Shown: piece after piece, positions 11,363 through 19,771 of the stretch
Numbering within the stretch: position 1 is the first letter of the stretch
Layout of the letters: each line of letters opens with the position of its first letter
NCBI GenBank assembly: GCA_963703655.1
Contig: CAVPFA010000008.1
Location: 85,014-149,013, forward strand
From: CAVPFA01 sp963703655
GTDB taxonomy: Bacteria > Actinomycetota > Acidimicrobiia > Acidimicrobiales > Bog-793
Direction of reading: 5' to 3'
Length of the DNA: 64,000 nt
Translations under genes and position numbers: made by a program
Notes under the pieces: generated by a model
Seen by the model: the letters and a program-made list of their open reading frames with translations, nothing else
Told to the model about the DNA's origin: nothing
Databases searched by the model: none

Positions 11363-13301
11363 GGGGCGCCGGTTGCCGGGGCGCCTGCTGGGAGCCCCTG
11401 GCCACCGGTGGGCGCGATGTCGAAGTGGCGCAGGGCATAGCGCATGACCTCGGAGAACACCGGCGCGGACGCAAGGCCTCCGTAGATGAGGTCCGGGTGG
11501 CTGAGCATTATGAGCGTCGTGAGGGCGGGGTTCTGGGCGGGAGCGAACCCGACGAACGTCGCGCTCCACGCTCCTTGCTGGTACCCGAGCCCGGTCGTGC
11601 TCGGGATCTGGGCCGTCCCCGTCTTGCCGGCGACGCTGTAGCCGGGAATCCGGGCCGCGACCGCGGTCCCGTCCTCGGTCACCTGCTCGAGCATGGGCAA
11701 CAGGTCGTCGACCACCCGGGCGGAGAGCACCCGCCTTGGCTTAGCGGGCGGGACGACGTGCTCGACCCCGGAGGCGTTGACGGTCGCCTCGACCAGCCGA
11801 GGTGCTATGAGCTCGCCACCGTTTGCCACTGCGTTGTACGCGGAGAGGATCTGCAGCGGGGTCACCGCCTCCCCCGTGCCGATCGGGACGGTTCCCATCG
11901 AGGAGCCGGACCAGGTGCTCGGGTCGCTCGGGCTCGGGACGAGGCCGGCGGACTCTCCGGGCCATCCGAGGCCCGTGAGCTCGCCGAAGCCGAGGTCCCG
12001 GAGATAGTGCGAAAGGCGCTGCGGACCGAGAAGGTGGGCGATCTCGATGGTCCCGACGTTTGAAGAGTGCGCAAGGATCTGGGTGGCGGTGAGCTGCTCG
12101 GTGGGATGGTAGTCGGCGTCAGCGAACGGCCAGCCTCCCATCGAGATCTGATACGGCACGGTGAACACCGACTTCGGAGTGATCAGGCCGTCTTGCAGGG
12201 CGCCCGAGATCGTGGCGAGCTTCATGACCGAGCCCGGTTGGTAGACCGAGGTGACCGCTGCGTTCTGCGCCGAGGGGAACACCCTGCCGTGCCGCCCGGC
12301 TGTGAGATCGACCATGGCGAGGATGCCGCCGGTCCGCCTGTCCTCGACGATCGCCACTCCCCCGGTCGCACGGGTGGCAGTGATCCGCTGGGCGAGATCC
12401 TTGGTGACCTCGTATTGAAGCGGCTGATCCAAGGTGAGCACCAGGCTGGTTCCCTGCCTCGCAGCCACGACCCGAGTAGCAGAGCCGGGGAGTCCCTCGC
12501 CGTTTGGCCCCGTCGGCACGACCTCCGAGCCGGGCGAGCCCTCGAGGAGAGAGTTCTCCATGTACTCGAGCTCGGTGAGGCCCTGACCGCTGAAGCCGAC
12601 GAGCCCGAGGATTGGAGAGAACAACTGGCCGTCCGGATCCGACCGGACGATGTCGGGCACGAAGGACAGATACGGCAGGCCGAGGTTCGCGACCTTTTGT
12701 TCGACGCCGTCGGTGACGCGGTAGGCCAGGGGCACATATCCGCGGTGCTCGTGGAGCTTGGCTCGCAGGCTCGGCACCGACAGGCCGAGGATCGAGGCCA
12801 GACGGTTGAGATCGGTCTTAGGGTCCGTCACGAGGAAGTCGTCTGCGACGACGTCGACAAGCGGAGACGACGCGGCGAGGAGGTTGCCGTTGCGGTCGTA
12901 GATCGCTCCGCGCAGCGCGGGGATGGCGACGCGCTGATAGACCTCTTGCGCCCCGTAGGAGGCGTAGCGGGAGGCTTCGACACCCTGGATCTGGACGAGC
13001 CGTGCCGCGAGACCGCTCAGCGCCAGGCCGGCGACCGCAACCATGGCGACAACACGCCTCCGCTGGCTGCCCGGCCTGGCCGGCGCCCTCCTGCTCGCAG
13101 CCCGACCGGGCCTCGCCGGCGCTGGCTCACGCCGCCGCTGGCTACCCGGCCTCGGAGGCGCCGTCCTGCTCGCCGCCCGGCCGGGCCTCGCACCGCGGCC
13201 GACCGGGTCGGAGCCGCTTTCGGACTTGACGTCGGCCGTCGTCTCTGGGCGGAGGCCGGCCGGCCCGATTCCCGCCTGTGGGACGAGGACAAACCGCTCA
13301 C
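11359..13301 (-). CDS. ftsI: Septal peptidoglycan transpeptidase FtsI (PBP3), start region likely frameshifted
   Basis: Class B penicillin-binding protein that cross-links septal peptidoglycan on the outer face of the membrane. From ATG 13044 the protein has a membrane segment (MVAVAGLALSGLAARLVQIQG), the dimerisation domain (ALRGAIYDRNGNLLA) and the transpeptidase with YQPGSVMKL (SxxK), the HSSN motif and VAGKTGTAQ. The same frame has no start codon between 13044 and the ftsL stop. A GTG at 13301 overlaps that stop (GTGA, as elsewhere in the cluster) in a different frame, and a one-base deletion near 13046 would join it to the core. That would give a basic cytoplasmic tail of about 85 residues containing an internal repeat. 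ATG 13044 alone remains possible. Confidence 0.9.
13051..13191 (-). repeat. Imperfect tandem repeat in the ftsI 5' region
   Basis: Two copies of about 65 bases, period about 75, run from 13051-13115 and 13126-13191. They share blocks such as CGCTGGCT-CCCGGCCT and CTGCTCGC-GCCCG-CCGGGCCTCG on the plus strand. In the ftsI frame each copy encodes a basic PGSQRRR-type stretch and ARPGRAAS-like residues, so the repeat duplicates an Arg/Ala/Pro-rich cytoplasmic tail. The frame over the repeat is uncertain because of a suspected indel. Confidence 0.6.
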
Positions 13302-13762
13302 CCGGTCCGCGACGCGATCGTGGGCGATCTTGTCCCGGTGCTTGCGCTTGTCCGTGTGCTCGCGGGCTTCCGCGTTCTTGTCTCGCCCAAGGCGGCTCTG
13401 GCCGCTGTTGCGCCCGCCTGCGCGACCGAGGGGCCGGGGTCGACCGGCGCCAGATAGTAGACCGACGCAGGCGCGACCATGCCGAGCTGACCTTCGGCGA
13501 TGCGCAGCACTCGCGCCGGTGACTCGAGCTCGGCGCGTGAGAGCTGCAGGCCCTGCTGTTCGACAAGCGTTCTGGTGAGCTGAACCTGCAAATTGTCGAT
13601 TCGCTGCTGATCGGACGCGACCAGGGCATGCGCAGCAGAACTCAGACCGAGCGCGCCGACGACGAACAGGACGCCGAGGCCGCGCAGGACGGTTGCCTGA
13701 CGTTGGCGCGAGGGAGAGCCCGGCGCGGCGGCGATGGACGACGTCGAGCTCGGGTGGGTCAT
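13298..13762 (-). CDS. ftsL: FtsL-like divisome protein
   Basis: Small bitopic protein in the position of ftsL between rsmH and ftsI. It has a short cytoplasmic N-terminus, one membrane segment (VLRGLGVLFVVGALGLSSAAHAL), then a predicted coiled coil (ASDQQRIDNLQVQLTRTLVEQQGLQLSRAELE) and the conserved tail SPARVLRIAEGQLGMVAP typical of actinobacterial FtsL. A low-complexity Thr/Arg-rich end follows. FtsL forms the FtsQLB complex that activates FtsWI. The identification rests on topology, coiled coil, the SPxRVxRxAxxxLGM pattern and position. ATG 13762; the stop overlaps the probable ftsI GTG. Confidence 0.82.
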   Translation of the reverse strand: MTHPSSTSSIAAAPGSPSRQRQATVLRGLGVLFVVGALGLSSAAHALVASDQQRIDNLQVQLTRTLVEQQGLQLSRAELESPARVLRIAEGQLGMVAPASVYYLAPVDPGPSVAQAGATAARAALGETRTRKPASTRTSASTGTRSPTIASRTG

Positions 13763-13849
13763 GCACCACCTCCTCGGGTGGCGGGGACGCCGACTCGCTC
13801 GGCAGCTGTCGGCGTGCCGTCACCGGAATGGCGTCCGCTGCACCGGCCA

Positions 13850-14798
13850 TCAGGCGGCGTTCCCCGCGAGTCGCTCCGCGGCACGAAGCCTCGCGCTCGG
13901 CCGCGCGGGGGTTCCGGGCCACCTCGGCGGCACTCGGCAGACGGGCGCCGCGTGTGAGGACCCGTACCGTCGGCACGGCGCCACAGACGCACGGAAGTCC
14001 CGGCGGGCACACGCAGCCTCCGCTCGACGCACGAGCAAAGCAGCGCTTCACGAGCCGGTCTTCCCCCGAGTGGTACGACAAGACGATGCAGCGTCCTCCC
14101 GGGACGAGCACGTCGAGGGCGCTCTCGAGCCCGGCGGACAGCACCTCGAGCTCGTCGTTGACACGGATCCGCAGGGCCTGGAAAACCCTCTTGGCCGGGT
14201 GCCCGGCACGCTTGCGTGCGACTCCGGGGAGCGAGGCCTCGACGACCTCGACGAGCCGGGAAGTCGTCTCGATCGGACGGTTCGCCACGATGCCCTCGGC
14301 GAGGCGGCGGGAGAACCGCCCTTCGCCGTTCTCGACGAACAGCTCGGTCAGCTCGCCAACGCCGAGGCTGTTCACGATTTCAGCAGCTGTGGCGCCGAGC
14401 TCGGGGTCCATCCGCATGTCGAGAGGACCGTCGAGCCGGTAGGAGAAGCCCCGCTCCGGCCGGTCCAGCTGCGGCGAGCTCACGCCGAGATCGAAGAGGA
14501 CGCCCGCGACGGGCTGACCCGGTGCGAAGGCACCAAGGACCGCATCCAAGTCGTCGAACCGGGCCTTCACGACACGTGCCCGGTCCCCGAACTCGCTCAG
14601 GCGTGTAGAGGCTTCGGCGACGGCGTCATAGTCGGCATCTAGTCCGATCAGCTCTCGTGCCGGCTGTCCGGCCAGCAACGCCGCAGCATGGCCACCCGCA
14701 CCCACCGTGGCGTCCACGAGCAGTCCCTCGGGAACAGGCTCGAGCAATGCGACGACCTCCGACACCATGACGGGCGTGTGGCTGAACTCCTGGGTCAT
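13850..14798 (-). CDS. rsmH: 16S rRNA (cytosine-1402-N4)-methyltransferase RsmH, frameshifted near the end
   Basis: SAM-dependent rRNA methyltransferase, the usual second gene of the dcw cluster. Motifs: FSHTPVMVSEVV at the start, DATVGAGGHAAALL (SAM site), GLDADYDAVAEA, FDLGVSSPQLDRPERGFSYR, LDMRMDP, HPAKRVFQALRIRVNDELE and VLSYHSGEDRLVKRCF. The conserved tail appears in a second frame as ARLRAAERLAGNAA followed by TGA at 13850-13852. The shift falls at about 13893-13905 and looks like a one-base insertion; without it the protein ends NPRAASARLRAAERLAGNAA. ATG 14798 is preferred to upstream starts because it directly precedes the conserved first strand. Confidence 0.92.
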
Positions 14799-14974
14799 CC
14801 GCAACCCCCCGACCAGATCGAGGGAAGGGCGTCCCTCGAAGTGGGGATGTGACAGGGCGGAGAGGGTTGGTAGGCCATCCGGCACTTCGGCCGAGGGGCT
14901 GCGGGCAACCCAGGAGGTAACAGGTGAGGATCGAGGCGGGAAGAGCCGTGCCGCTCCGACGGGCCGGCCATGGC

Positions 14975-15406
14975 TCACGGCCCGAGCCTTCCGGTGGTGG
15001 TCGCGACGGCTTCACGGGTCCGGCGTCCCGACCAACCTTCGGGCGACCAGAGCTCGACCCGATCCAGCACGCCGACGAACAGGACTTCCTGCTCCAGCTC
15101 GGCGAGGGCGCGGAGCTCGGACGGGACGGGCATGCGGTTCTGCCGATCGAATTCGACCCGGGTCACGAGCGAGGACCAGTCGCGCAGATCGTTGCGGGTA
15201 TCGACACCGCGGGCGTCCTTCTCGTGTTGTCGAGCCGCTTCGAGCTCGAATTCCTCCTCCGGCCACAGCGCCAGGCAACCGTCTGATCCCGGCGTGAGAA
15301 AGCCGAAGTCCTGGAAGTGAAGGCGCATGCGCGACGGCAGGATCACCCGGCCCTTTGAGTCGAGCGAGCGGGGAAAGTTCCCGACGAACCTGAAGCCTGG
15401 CGACAA
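14975..15406 (-). CDS. mraZ: Transcriptional regulator / nucleoid-associated MraZ
   Basis: DNA-binding protein with two AbrB-like (SpoVT-AbrB) halves that represses the dcw operon. The first half shows FVGNFPRSLDSKGRVILPSRMR; the second shows RVEFDRQNRMPVPSELRALAEL. Its 143 residues match the family. It is the first gene of the dcw cluster and sits about 175 bases upstream of rsmH. The start (ATG 15406) gives the conserved N-terminal strand within nine residues. Auto-regulation through repeats upstream is family knowledge. Confidence 0.93.
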   Translation of the reverse strand: MSPGFRFVGNFPRSLDSKGRVILPSRMRLHFQDFGFLTPGSDGCLALWPEEEFELEAARQHEKDARGVDTRNDLRDWSSLVTRVEFDRQNRMPVPSELRALAELEQEVLFVGVLDRVELWSPEGWSGRRTREAVATTTGRLGP

Positions 15407-15480
15407 AGTAGCCCTTCGTTCCCACTGTCACGGGCCATATCCTCCCTTGGCCCCCACCTGCCGCCACTCTATGAGGTATA
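15407..15480 (-). promoter_or_regulatory. Possible mraZ promoter with MraZ-box-like repeats
   Basis: This is the only gap of note upstream of the whole cluster. On the minus strand it carries TGGCG, five bases, then TGGGG (15451-15466). That resembles the TGGGN repeats with 5-base spacers bound by MraZ in other bacteria, although one copy is imperfect. Two more isolated GTGGG motifs lie on either side (about 15426 and 15486), out of phase. I see no clear -35/-10 pair. Confidence 0.3.
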
Positions 15481-15589
15481 TCCCCCACCGTCAACCACCC
15501 GGACATGTGAGAGGACGCGGTGCTCGGGCCGATGCGTGCCCGCAGCCAGGATGGCGGCGCTCCCTGCCGCCCGACTGGCGACAGTTCGC

Positions 15590-16669
15590 CTAGTGACCCA
15601 GATCCCGTCTGGGATCGGGGCGGGCGCCGGAAGCGGTCTCGGCGATCAGGGCGGCGAGCCGGCTCGGCGCTGTGAGCACCCCTGAGGCCACGAGATCGTC
15701 GGGCGCCCACCAGCGCACCTCTCGAACATTCTCCAAAGCGAGACGAGCGAGACGATCGGCCGAGACCGTGAAAGCGGCGGTCCGGCAAGCGAGCCATCGT
15801 TCCCGCTGGGTCGTCCACACCCCGTTGAAGCAGAAGGTGAGGGTGCGGCGGCCGACGAACGCTCCGAGCACGAGGTCCTCGCGCCCGACCTCCTCGCTGA
15901 GCTCACGCCTCGCGGCCTCCAGGTGGTCCTCGCCCGGTTCCAGGCCGCCCCCTGGCGGGCACCACCAGCTGAGGCCGGTGGCGTCGTCCTCGAACCGGAC
16001 AAGGAGCCCTCGGCCGGTCTCATCGACGATGAGCGTCCTCACGGCCTCGCGGATCGGCTCCATCATCACGCTGATCGGGATGTCCACGACGAGGGTCCCC
16101 GTGCGCCGGTCCTCGAGCCGGCCGACCACGTTGTCGAGCGGGTCGACGAGCGCGGCAAGCCCCGGCGAGCAGGAGAAGACAATCTGTGCCCCTGCCCGGC
16201 GGGCTTGCGCAAAGGCGGAGTCGACCCCGCCATCCGCGCCGAGAGCGATGCCGAACCACGCCGCCCCGAGACGAAAGACGCCCCCGGTCTCGCCGGGCGT
16301 GAAGCCCCGCTCTCCCTCTCCCAGGTGGCTCTTTCGATAGTGGCCGTGCAGAAAGCCGCCGTGCGCGTACAGCTGGGTGATGAAGAATCGACCGGACGCA
16401 CGTTCGGCAATCCCGAAGATGGCACCGACGCCGAGGCGTGCGGTTGCGGCGAGCACCTCGGCGACCGGATGGCTGTCGACGGCCAGGGCGGCGCCGGGCC
16501 GGCGATCCGGGTCGATTGATCCCGTGAGCGAGAATTCGGGGAAGACGGCGAGATCGCAGCCCGCTTCTGCTGCACTCTGGAGTACCGAGAGGTGCGCGGC
16601 GAGGTTGTCCTCGTGCGCGCCCTTGCCGGCCGGAATTGCCGCCAGCATCGCACGCATCGCGCTCATCAT
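15590..16669 (-). CDS. Nitrilase-fold / Nudix hydrolase fusion, nitrilase nucleophile missing
   Basis: Residues about 5-200 are a carbon-nitrogen hydrolase (nitrilase) fold and about 205-335 a Nudix domain. Two nitrilase triad residues are present, Glu45 (FPEFSLTG) and Lys113 (YRKSHLGEGERGFTPG). The nucleophile position reads FGIALGADGG, with Gly144 where the family has Cys. The nitrilase half also looks short: SPGLA (171) is followed at once by ALVDPLDNVVGRL, where relatives carry several tens more residues. The Nudix box is near-canonical (GGGLEPGED then RRELSEEVGRED, residues 240-264), so the Nudix half should hydrolyse a nucleoside diphosphate-linked substrate, unknown here. The start ATG 16669 overlaps the end of the ligase gene. 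A sequence deletion could explain the short half; the Gly at 144 would need an independent error. Confidence 0.75.
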   Translation of the reverse strand: MMSAMRAMLAAIPAGKGAHEDNLAAHLSVLQSAAEAGCDLAVFPEFSLTGSIDPDRRPGAALAVDSHPVAEVLAATARLGVGAIFGIAERASGRFFITQLYAHGGFLHGHYRKSHLGEGERGFTPGETGGVFRLGAAWFGIALGADGGVDSAFAQARRAGAQIVFSCSPGLAALVDPLDNVVGRLEDRRTGTLVVDIPISVMMEPIREAVRTLIVDETGRGLLVRFEDDATGLSWWCPPGGGLEPGEDHLEAARRELSEEVGREDLVLGAFVGRRTLTFCFNGVWTTQRERWLACRTAAFTVSADRLARLALENVREVRWWAPDDLVASGVLTAPSRLAALIAETASGARPDPRRDLGH

Positions 16670-17462
16670 TGCCCGTCGCCATGGTCGGGTCGACAGCGCC
16701 TCGGTGCTCAGGGAGGAGGCTCAAGAGCTCTCTCGTCAGCGAATCGGCGAGGTGCTCCGAGTCGCGGAGGCCGGTGTCCTCGAGGGCGCCACGAGCAGCC
16801 GCACGGTCGCCTGGCGATCCTGACAACAGGCCGGCCAGGTCGCCGGCTCGGTCGTTCAGGAGCGCCATCGAATGGATCCAGGCGCCCGAGCGCTCCCTGC
16901 GCTGGGACATGCCGACGACCTTGCGTCCCGCGACGGTCACCTCGCCCGCGCCGAGCCCCGCGTAGCACAACAGTTTGGACCAGGGCGTCGTCTGTGCCGG
17001 CCCGCGGTGCACCGCGATCGCGGCCGGCCCTGGCGATGTGCACAGCACTCGTGCGATCGCTTCTGCATAGACCGCGCCCAGCCAAAGGAACGACTTTCCG
17101 ACGTCTGCTTGCGCCAGGACGTCCCCGTTAGGCACGAAGAAGTCCAGCCAGACTTGAGCCCCGGGCGCCACCAGGACCGCACCCCCTCCGCTTCGGCGGC
17201 GAACAAGGTCCAGGCCCGCCGCGGCGAGCCGCTCGCCGTCGAAGTCAGAGGACCCTTGCGCGCTCCCGATGACGACCGCCGGGGCGCAGGGGACGCTGAC
17301 CCGGACGATGCGGCCGTCGGCCTTGTCGGGCAGACCGCGGTGAAGCGCGGCCGGGGTGGCCCGGCGCTCGAGGACGCTCCATCGCCGATCGCGACCCGTC
17401 GGCGCCTGCCGGCTCAGAGCCCGACGGCTCGGCCGAGGACGGGCCGGACGTACGGGGCCCAC
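16666..17462 (-). CDS. Biotin/lipoate-protein ligase family protein (end frameshifted)
   Basis: Member of the BPL/LplA catalytic-domain family, which attaches lipoate, octanoate or biotin to a lysine on target proteins via an acyl-adenylate. Recognisable parts are VVIGSAQGSSDFD, the RRRSGGGAVLVAPGAQVWLDFFVP loop (equivalent to the LplA RRxSGGGAV motif), YAGLGAGEVTVAGRKVVGMSQRR with the conserved catalytic lysine, and GAWIHSMALL. Actinobacteria often encode this short type. The frame stays open into the next gene; a TGA at 16666-16668 overlapping the next ATG would be the natural end, one frame away, so a one-base deletion near the end is likely. The ATG start at 17462 overlaps the HNH gene by 49 bases and is uncertain. 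Substrate unknown. Confidence 0.75.
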
Positions 17463-17932
17463 TCGTCACGAACCTCGCCACTGGCGGCGAGCAGCCACAA
17501 GCGGGAGCGAGGTGCACGCGGCACCCTCACGAGCCTGAAGCCCGCCTCGTCGAGCAGTCTGTCCTCCTTGCGGCTGTTGCAGCGCCGGCAGCACGCGACG
17601 ACGTTGTCCCAGCTGTGCGTGCCACCCCGGCTGCGAGGGACGACATGATCGATGTTCTCGGCCTGGCCGCCGCAGTACTGGCAGCGGTGACCGTCCCGGG
17701 CGAAGACAGACCTGCGCGTGACCGCGACGCGGGCTTGGTGCGGCACCCGGACATAGTTGACCAGTCGGACGATCGACGGCTCGGGGAACTTCGCCCGGGC
17801 AGAGTGCAGGTCATGGCCCGTTCCGTGCACGAGCACCGCCTTGTCGGCCAGCACCAGGACGAGCGCTCGCCGCGAGGCGACGACCGAGAGCGGCTCGAAC
17901 GACGCATTCAGCACGAGAGCGCGGCCGACCAT
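17414..17932 (-). CDS. HNH endonuclease family protein
   Basis: A 172-residue protein of a family common in actinobacteria. It begins MVGRALVLNASFEPLSVVASRRALVLVL-type sequence (seen here at residues 1-28) and ends in an HNH nuclease domain: CQYCGGQAENIDHVVPRSRGG, then DNVVACCRRCNSRKEDR. Two CxxC pairs bind a structural zinc and the DH pair plus N and H form the active site. Biological role is unknown; single-copy conservation suggests housekeeping or repair rather than restriction. ATG 17932 gives the conserved N-terminus; a further upstream start would add a low-complexity stretch. The downstream ligase overlaps it. Confidence 0.85.
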   Translation of the reverse strand: MVGRALVLNASFEPLSVVASRRALVLVLADKAVLVHGTGHDLHSARAKFPEPSIVRLVNYVRVPHQARVAVTRRSVFARDGHRCQYCGGQAENIDHVVPRSRGGTHSWDNVVACCRRCNSRKEDRLLDEAGFRLVRVPRAPRSRLWLLAASGEVRDEWAPYVRPVLGRAVGL

Positions 17933-17973
17933 CTCAGCGTGCTTGTCGTCCCGGGCGAGACATGATGCGGAGG

Positions 17974-18276
17974 CTACTGCAATGGCGCGCGGCGCCGTGA
18001 CGACCTGCACCACTCGAGCCAAGCGACCACATCGCCTGGCGAGGGGCGGGCGGCAGTGTCTCCGTACGCGGTCTCCATGCGAAAGGAGAGCCATCCCGGC
18101 GAGGGAAGGGGGACCGGTGGCCAGCGGTGCCACCACCCGTGCGGGACCAGACCCGCCGACTCGACGACCGCGGTCGGCCAAAGCCAGGGTCGACGACCGA
18201 CCGCCGCCACAGCCTCGACCCACCACGCTCGACCCGTCGGGGAGTATCGGGCACCTCCGCGACGACTCGTGATCAC
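17974..18276 (-). CDS. Small conserved actinobacterial protein, function unknown
   Basis: A 100-residue protein rich in Trp and Arg. The pattern WLWPTAVVESAGLVPHGWWHR, PVPLPSPGWLSFRMETAYG and PSPGDVVAWLEWCR matches what I recall of a family of small uncharacterised actinobacterial proteins (WxxPxLWxTAL..GWWRR..LPxPxYLxFRxxTAYG..DVVxYLEWC). No catalytic motif, signal peptide or membrane helix is evident. The GTG start at 18276 overlaps the stop of the ROK kinase gene by four bases, the coupling used throughout this region, which supports that it is a real gene. Function is not inferred. Confidence 0.7.
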   Translation of the reverse strand: MITSRRGGARYSPTGRAWWVEAVAAVGRRPWLWPTAVVESAGLVPHGWWHRWPPVPLPSPGWLSFRMETAYGDTAARPSPGDVVAWLEWCRSSRRRAPLQ

Positions 18277-19214
18277 CCAGCGCCCTCCGACACGGTGACC
18301 AGGCGGTCGATGCCTCGCCAGCCGACTGCCGCCGCTCCCGTCAATGGGCCCGAGGCTCCGAGCCCCACCGGCTCGACGCGGCAGCCTCGTGCGTACGCGA
18401 TCTGGGCCCGCGAGTCGAGCTCGGTCTGAGCTGCCGAGAAGAAGCTCGCCCCGTACCCGAGCGCGACCGAGCCGCCCACCAGCGCCAGACGCAGATCGAG
18501 CAGGCTCGCCGCCGAAGCAACCGCCCGCCCGACCAGCACACCGGTGCGCTCGACGATTTCCGGCGGTGCCTCCGCCGCTGGCCTGCCCGTGATCTCCTCG
18601 ATGGCCGACCCGGAGGCCTCGGCCTCCAGGCAGCCCCGGGAACCGCAGCGGCACCGCCTGCCGGCCGGCTCGACAATGAGATGGCCGATATGTCCGGCGT
18701 TGCCGCTCCGGCCGTCCAAAAGGCGCCCTTCGAGGACGATCCCGCCACCGATCCCGGTGGACACGACCATGGCCAGGAAGTTCTGCACTCCCCGGCCGGC
18801 GCCTGCCCAGGCCTCGCCCAGAGCAAGGGCCTTGGCGTCATTGTCGATGAACACCGGTACCCCCGACAGGACGGGCAGAGCCTCCAGTCGGGATCGGAGA
18901 GGAAAATCGCGCCAGGCCGGGATGTTCAACGGCGAGACGGCTACGCCACCGGGTTCCATCGGTCCTCCCGTGCCGATCCCACAGGTGACCACGGACATCC
19001 CGTGCGCCGAGGCCTTGCCGCAGGCCATCTCGACGAGATCGGCCAGAACCTGGAACAGCAGCTCGCTGTCGCAAGACCTGGGCGTTCCGATCCGATCGGT
19101 CGCCACCATTCGCGCCCGGCCGTCGACGAGTCCGACGGCGAGCTTGGTGCCACCGACGTCGACCGCTAGGCAGGCGGCTGACGTGCCCTTTGCGGGTGTC
19201 CCGACACCGCTCAA
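18273..19214 (-). CDS. ROK-family sugar kinase (glucokinase-like)
   Basis: Cytosolic sugar kinase of the ROK family. Motifs: LAVDVGGTKLAVGLVDG (phosphate 1), IGTGGPMEPGGVAVSPLNIPAW, IDNDAKALALGEAW with the catalytic Asp, VVSTGIGGGIVLEGRLLDG, and the ROK zinc signature GHLIVEPAGRRCRCGSRGCLEAEASG (His plus three Cys). The 313-residue length fits glucokinases without an N-terminal DNA-binding domain, so it is an enzyme rather than a ROK repressor. The substrate could be glucose, mannose or N-acetylmannosamine; the sequence alone does not decide. The start is TTG 19214. Confidence 0.87.
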   Translation of the reverse strand: MSGVGTPAKGTSAACLAVDVGGTKLAVGLVDGRARMVATDRIGTPRSCDSELLFQVLADLVEMACGKASAHGMSVVTCGIGTGGPMEPGGVAVSPLNIPAWRDFPLRSRLEALPVLSGVPVFIDNDAKALALGEAWAGAGRGVQNFLAMVVSTGIGGGIVLEGRLLDGRSGNAGHIGHLIVEPAGRRCRCGSRGCLEAEASGSAIEEITGRPAAEAPPEIVERTGVLVGRAVASAASLLDLRLALVGGSVALGYGASFFSAAQTELDSRAQIAYARGCRVEPVGLGASGPLTGAAAVGWRGIDRLVTVSEGAG

Positions 19215-19230
19215 GAGCTGGCGGCGAGCG

Positions 19231-19605
19231 TCAGTTGCGGTTCCCGAAGCGCGACCGCAAACGCCGGCGAAGGTCTGACCATTCGTCGCCGACCCCGTGC
19301 GCCCGCATCGATCCCTTGAGGCTGCCCAACCTTGCCGAGCCCGACTGCCCCGCGCTGTGGACGAACACCAGGGCGGCAGAGAGCATCACGAGGAAGCCCA
19401 GGCTCCCCAGGAGCACCGATGACCGGAACGAGACCAGGAGGAGCACGAAGCCGCCGATGAAGGCGACGATCGATCCCCGACCCGACCGACCAGGGCGGTG
19501 ACGCGGTGTGGTAGTGCTCACACGATCGGCGAACGCTCGATCATGCTCGTAGAGCTTCTGTTCCATCTCGTGGAGGATCCTCTGTTCCTCCTCGGAAAGC
19601 GGCAT
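19231..19605 (-). CDS. DUF3040 membrane protein
   Basis: About 124 residues, starting MPLSEEEQRILHEMEQKLYEHD, the typical opening of actinobacterial DUF3040 proteins. A short cytoplasmic region is followed by two hydrophobic segments (SIVAFIGGFVLLLVSFR and VLLGSLGFLVMLSAALVFV) and a basic tail. The family is restricted to actinobacteria and its role is unknown; in mycobacteria and streptomycetes such genes often lie near dcw genes or dinB. ATG 19605 is preferred to GTG 19611 because the family begins MPLSE. Confidence 0.88.
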   Translation of the reverse strand: MPLSEEEQRILHEMEQKLYEHDRAFADRVSTTTPRHRPGRSGRGSIVAFIGGFVLLLVSFRSSVLLGSLGFLVMLSAALVFVHSAGQSGSARLGSLKGSMRAHGVGDEWSDLRRRLRSRFGNRN

Positions 19606-19771
19606 CGTCACCCCCTCTCCGACAGCGAAACATGCTGCACGCCGTCAATCATTCCACATGCGAAAGGGCCCAACAACGGCGCGAACGCGTACGTCCGTCG
19701 GATTGCGCACACTCCACACGAGCAAACAGCCGGGGTTCCGAGGTGATTCCCGCAGCCTCCCGAAAACTCCG

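Noticed and set aside
13051..13191. CRISPR-like repeats
   Set aside because: Only two imperfect copies, inside a coding region, with no spacers or cas genes.
13017..14978. 653-residue RsmH-FtsI tail fusion
   Set aside because: A frameshift at the end of RsmH leaves the frame open through ftsL into the ftsI leader. The conserved RsmH tail lies in another frame just before a stop, so no fusion is claimed.
16020..17462. 480-residue ligase reading through into the nitrilase gene
   Set aside because: The sequence past about residue 265 is a mirror reading of the overlapping nitrilase gene and turns Arg-rich; an indel near the end is simpler.
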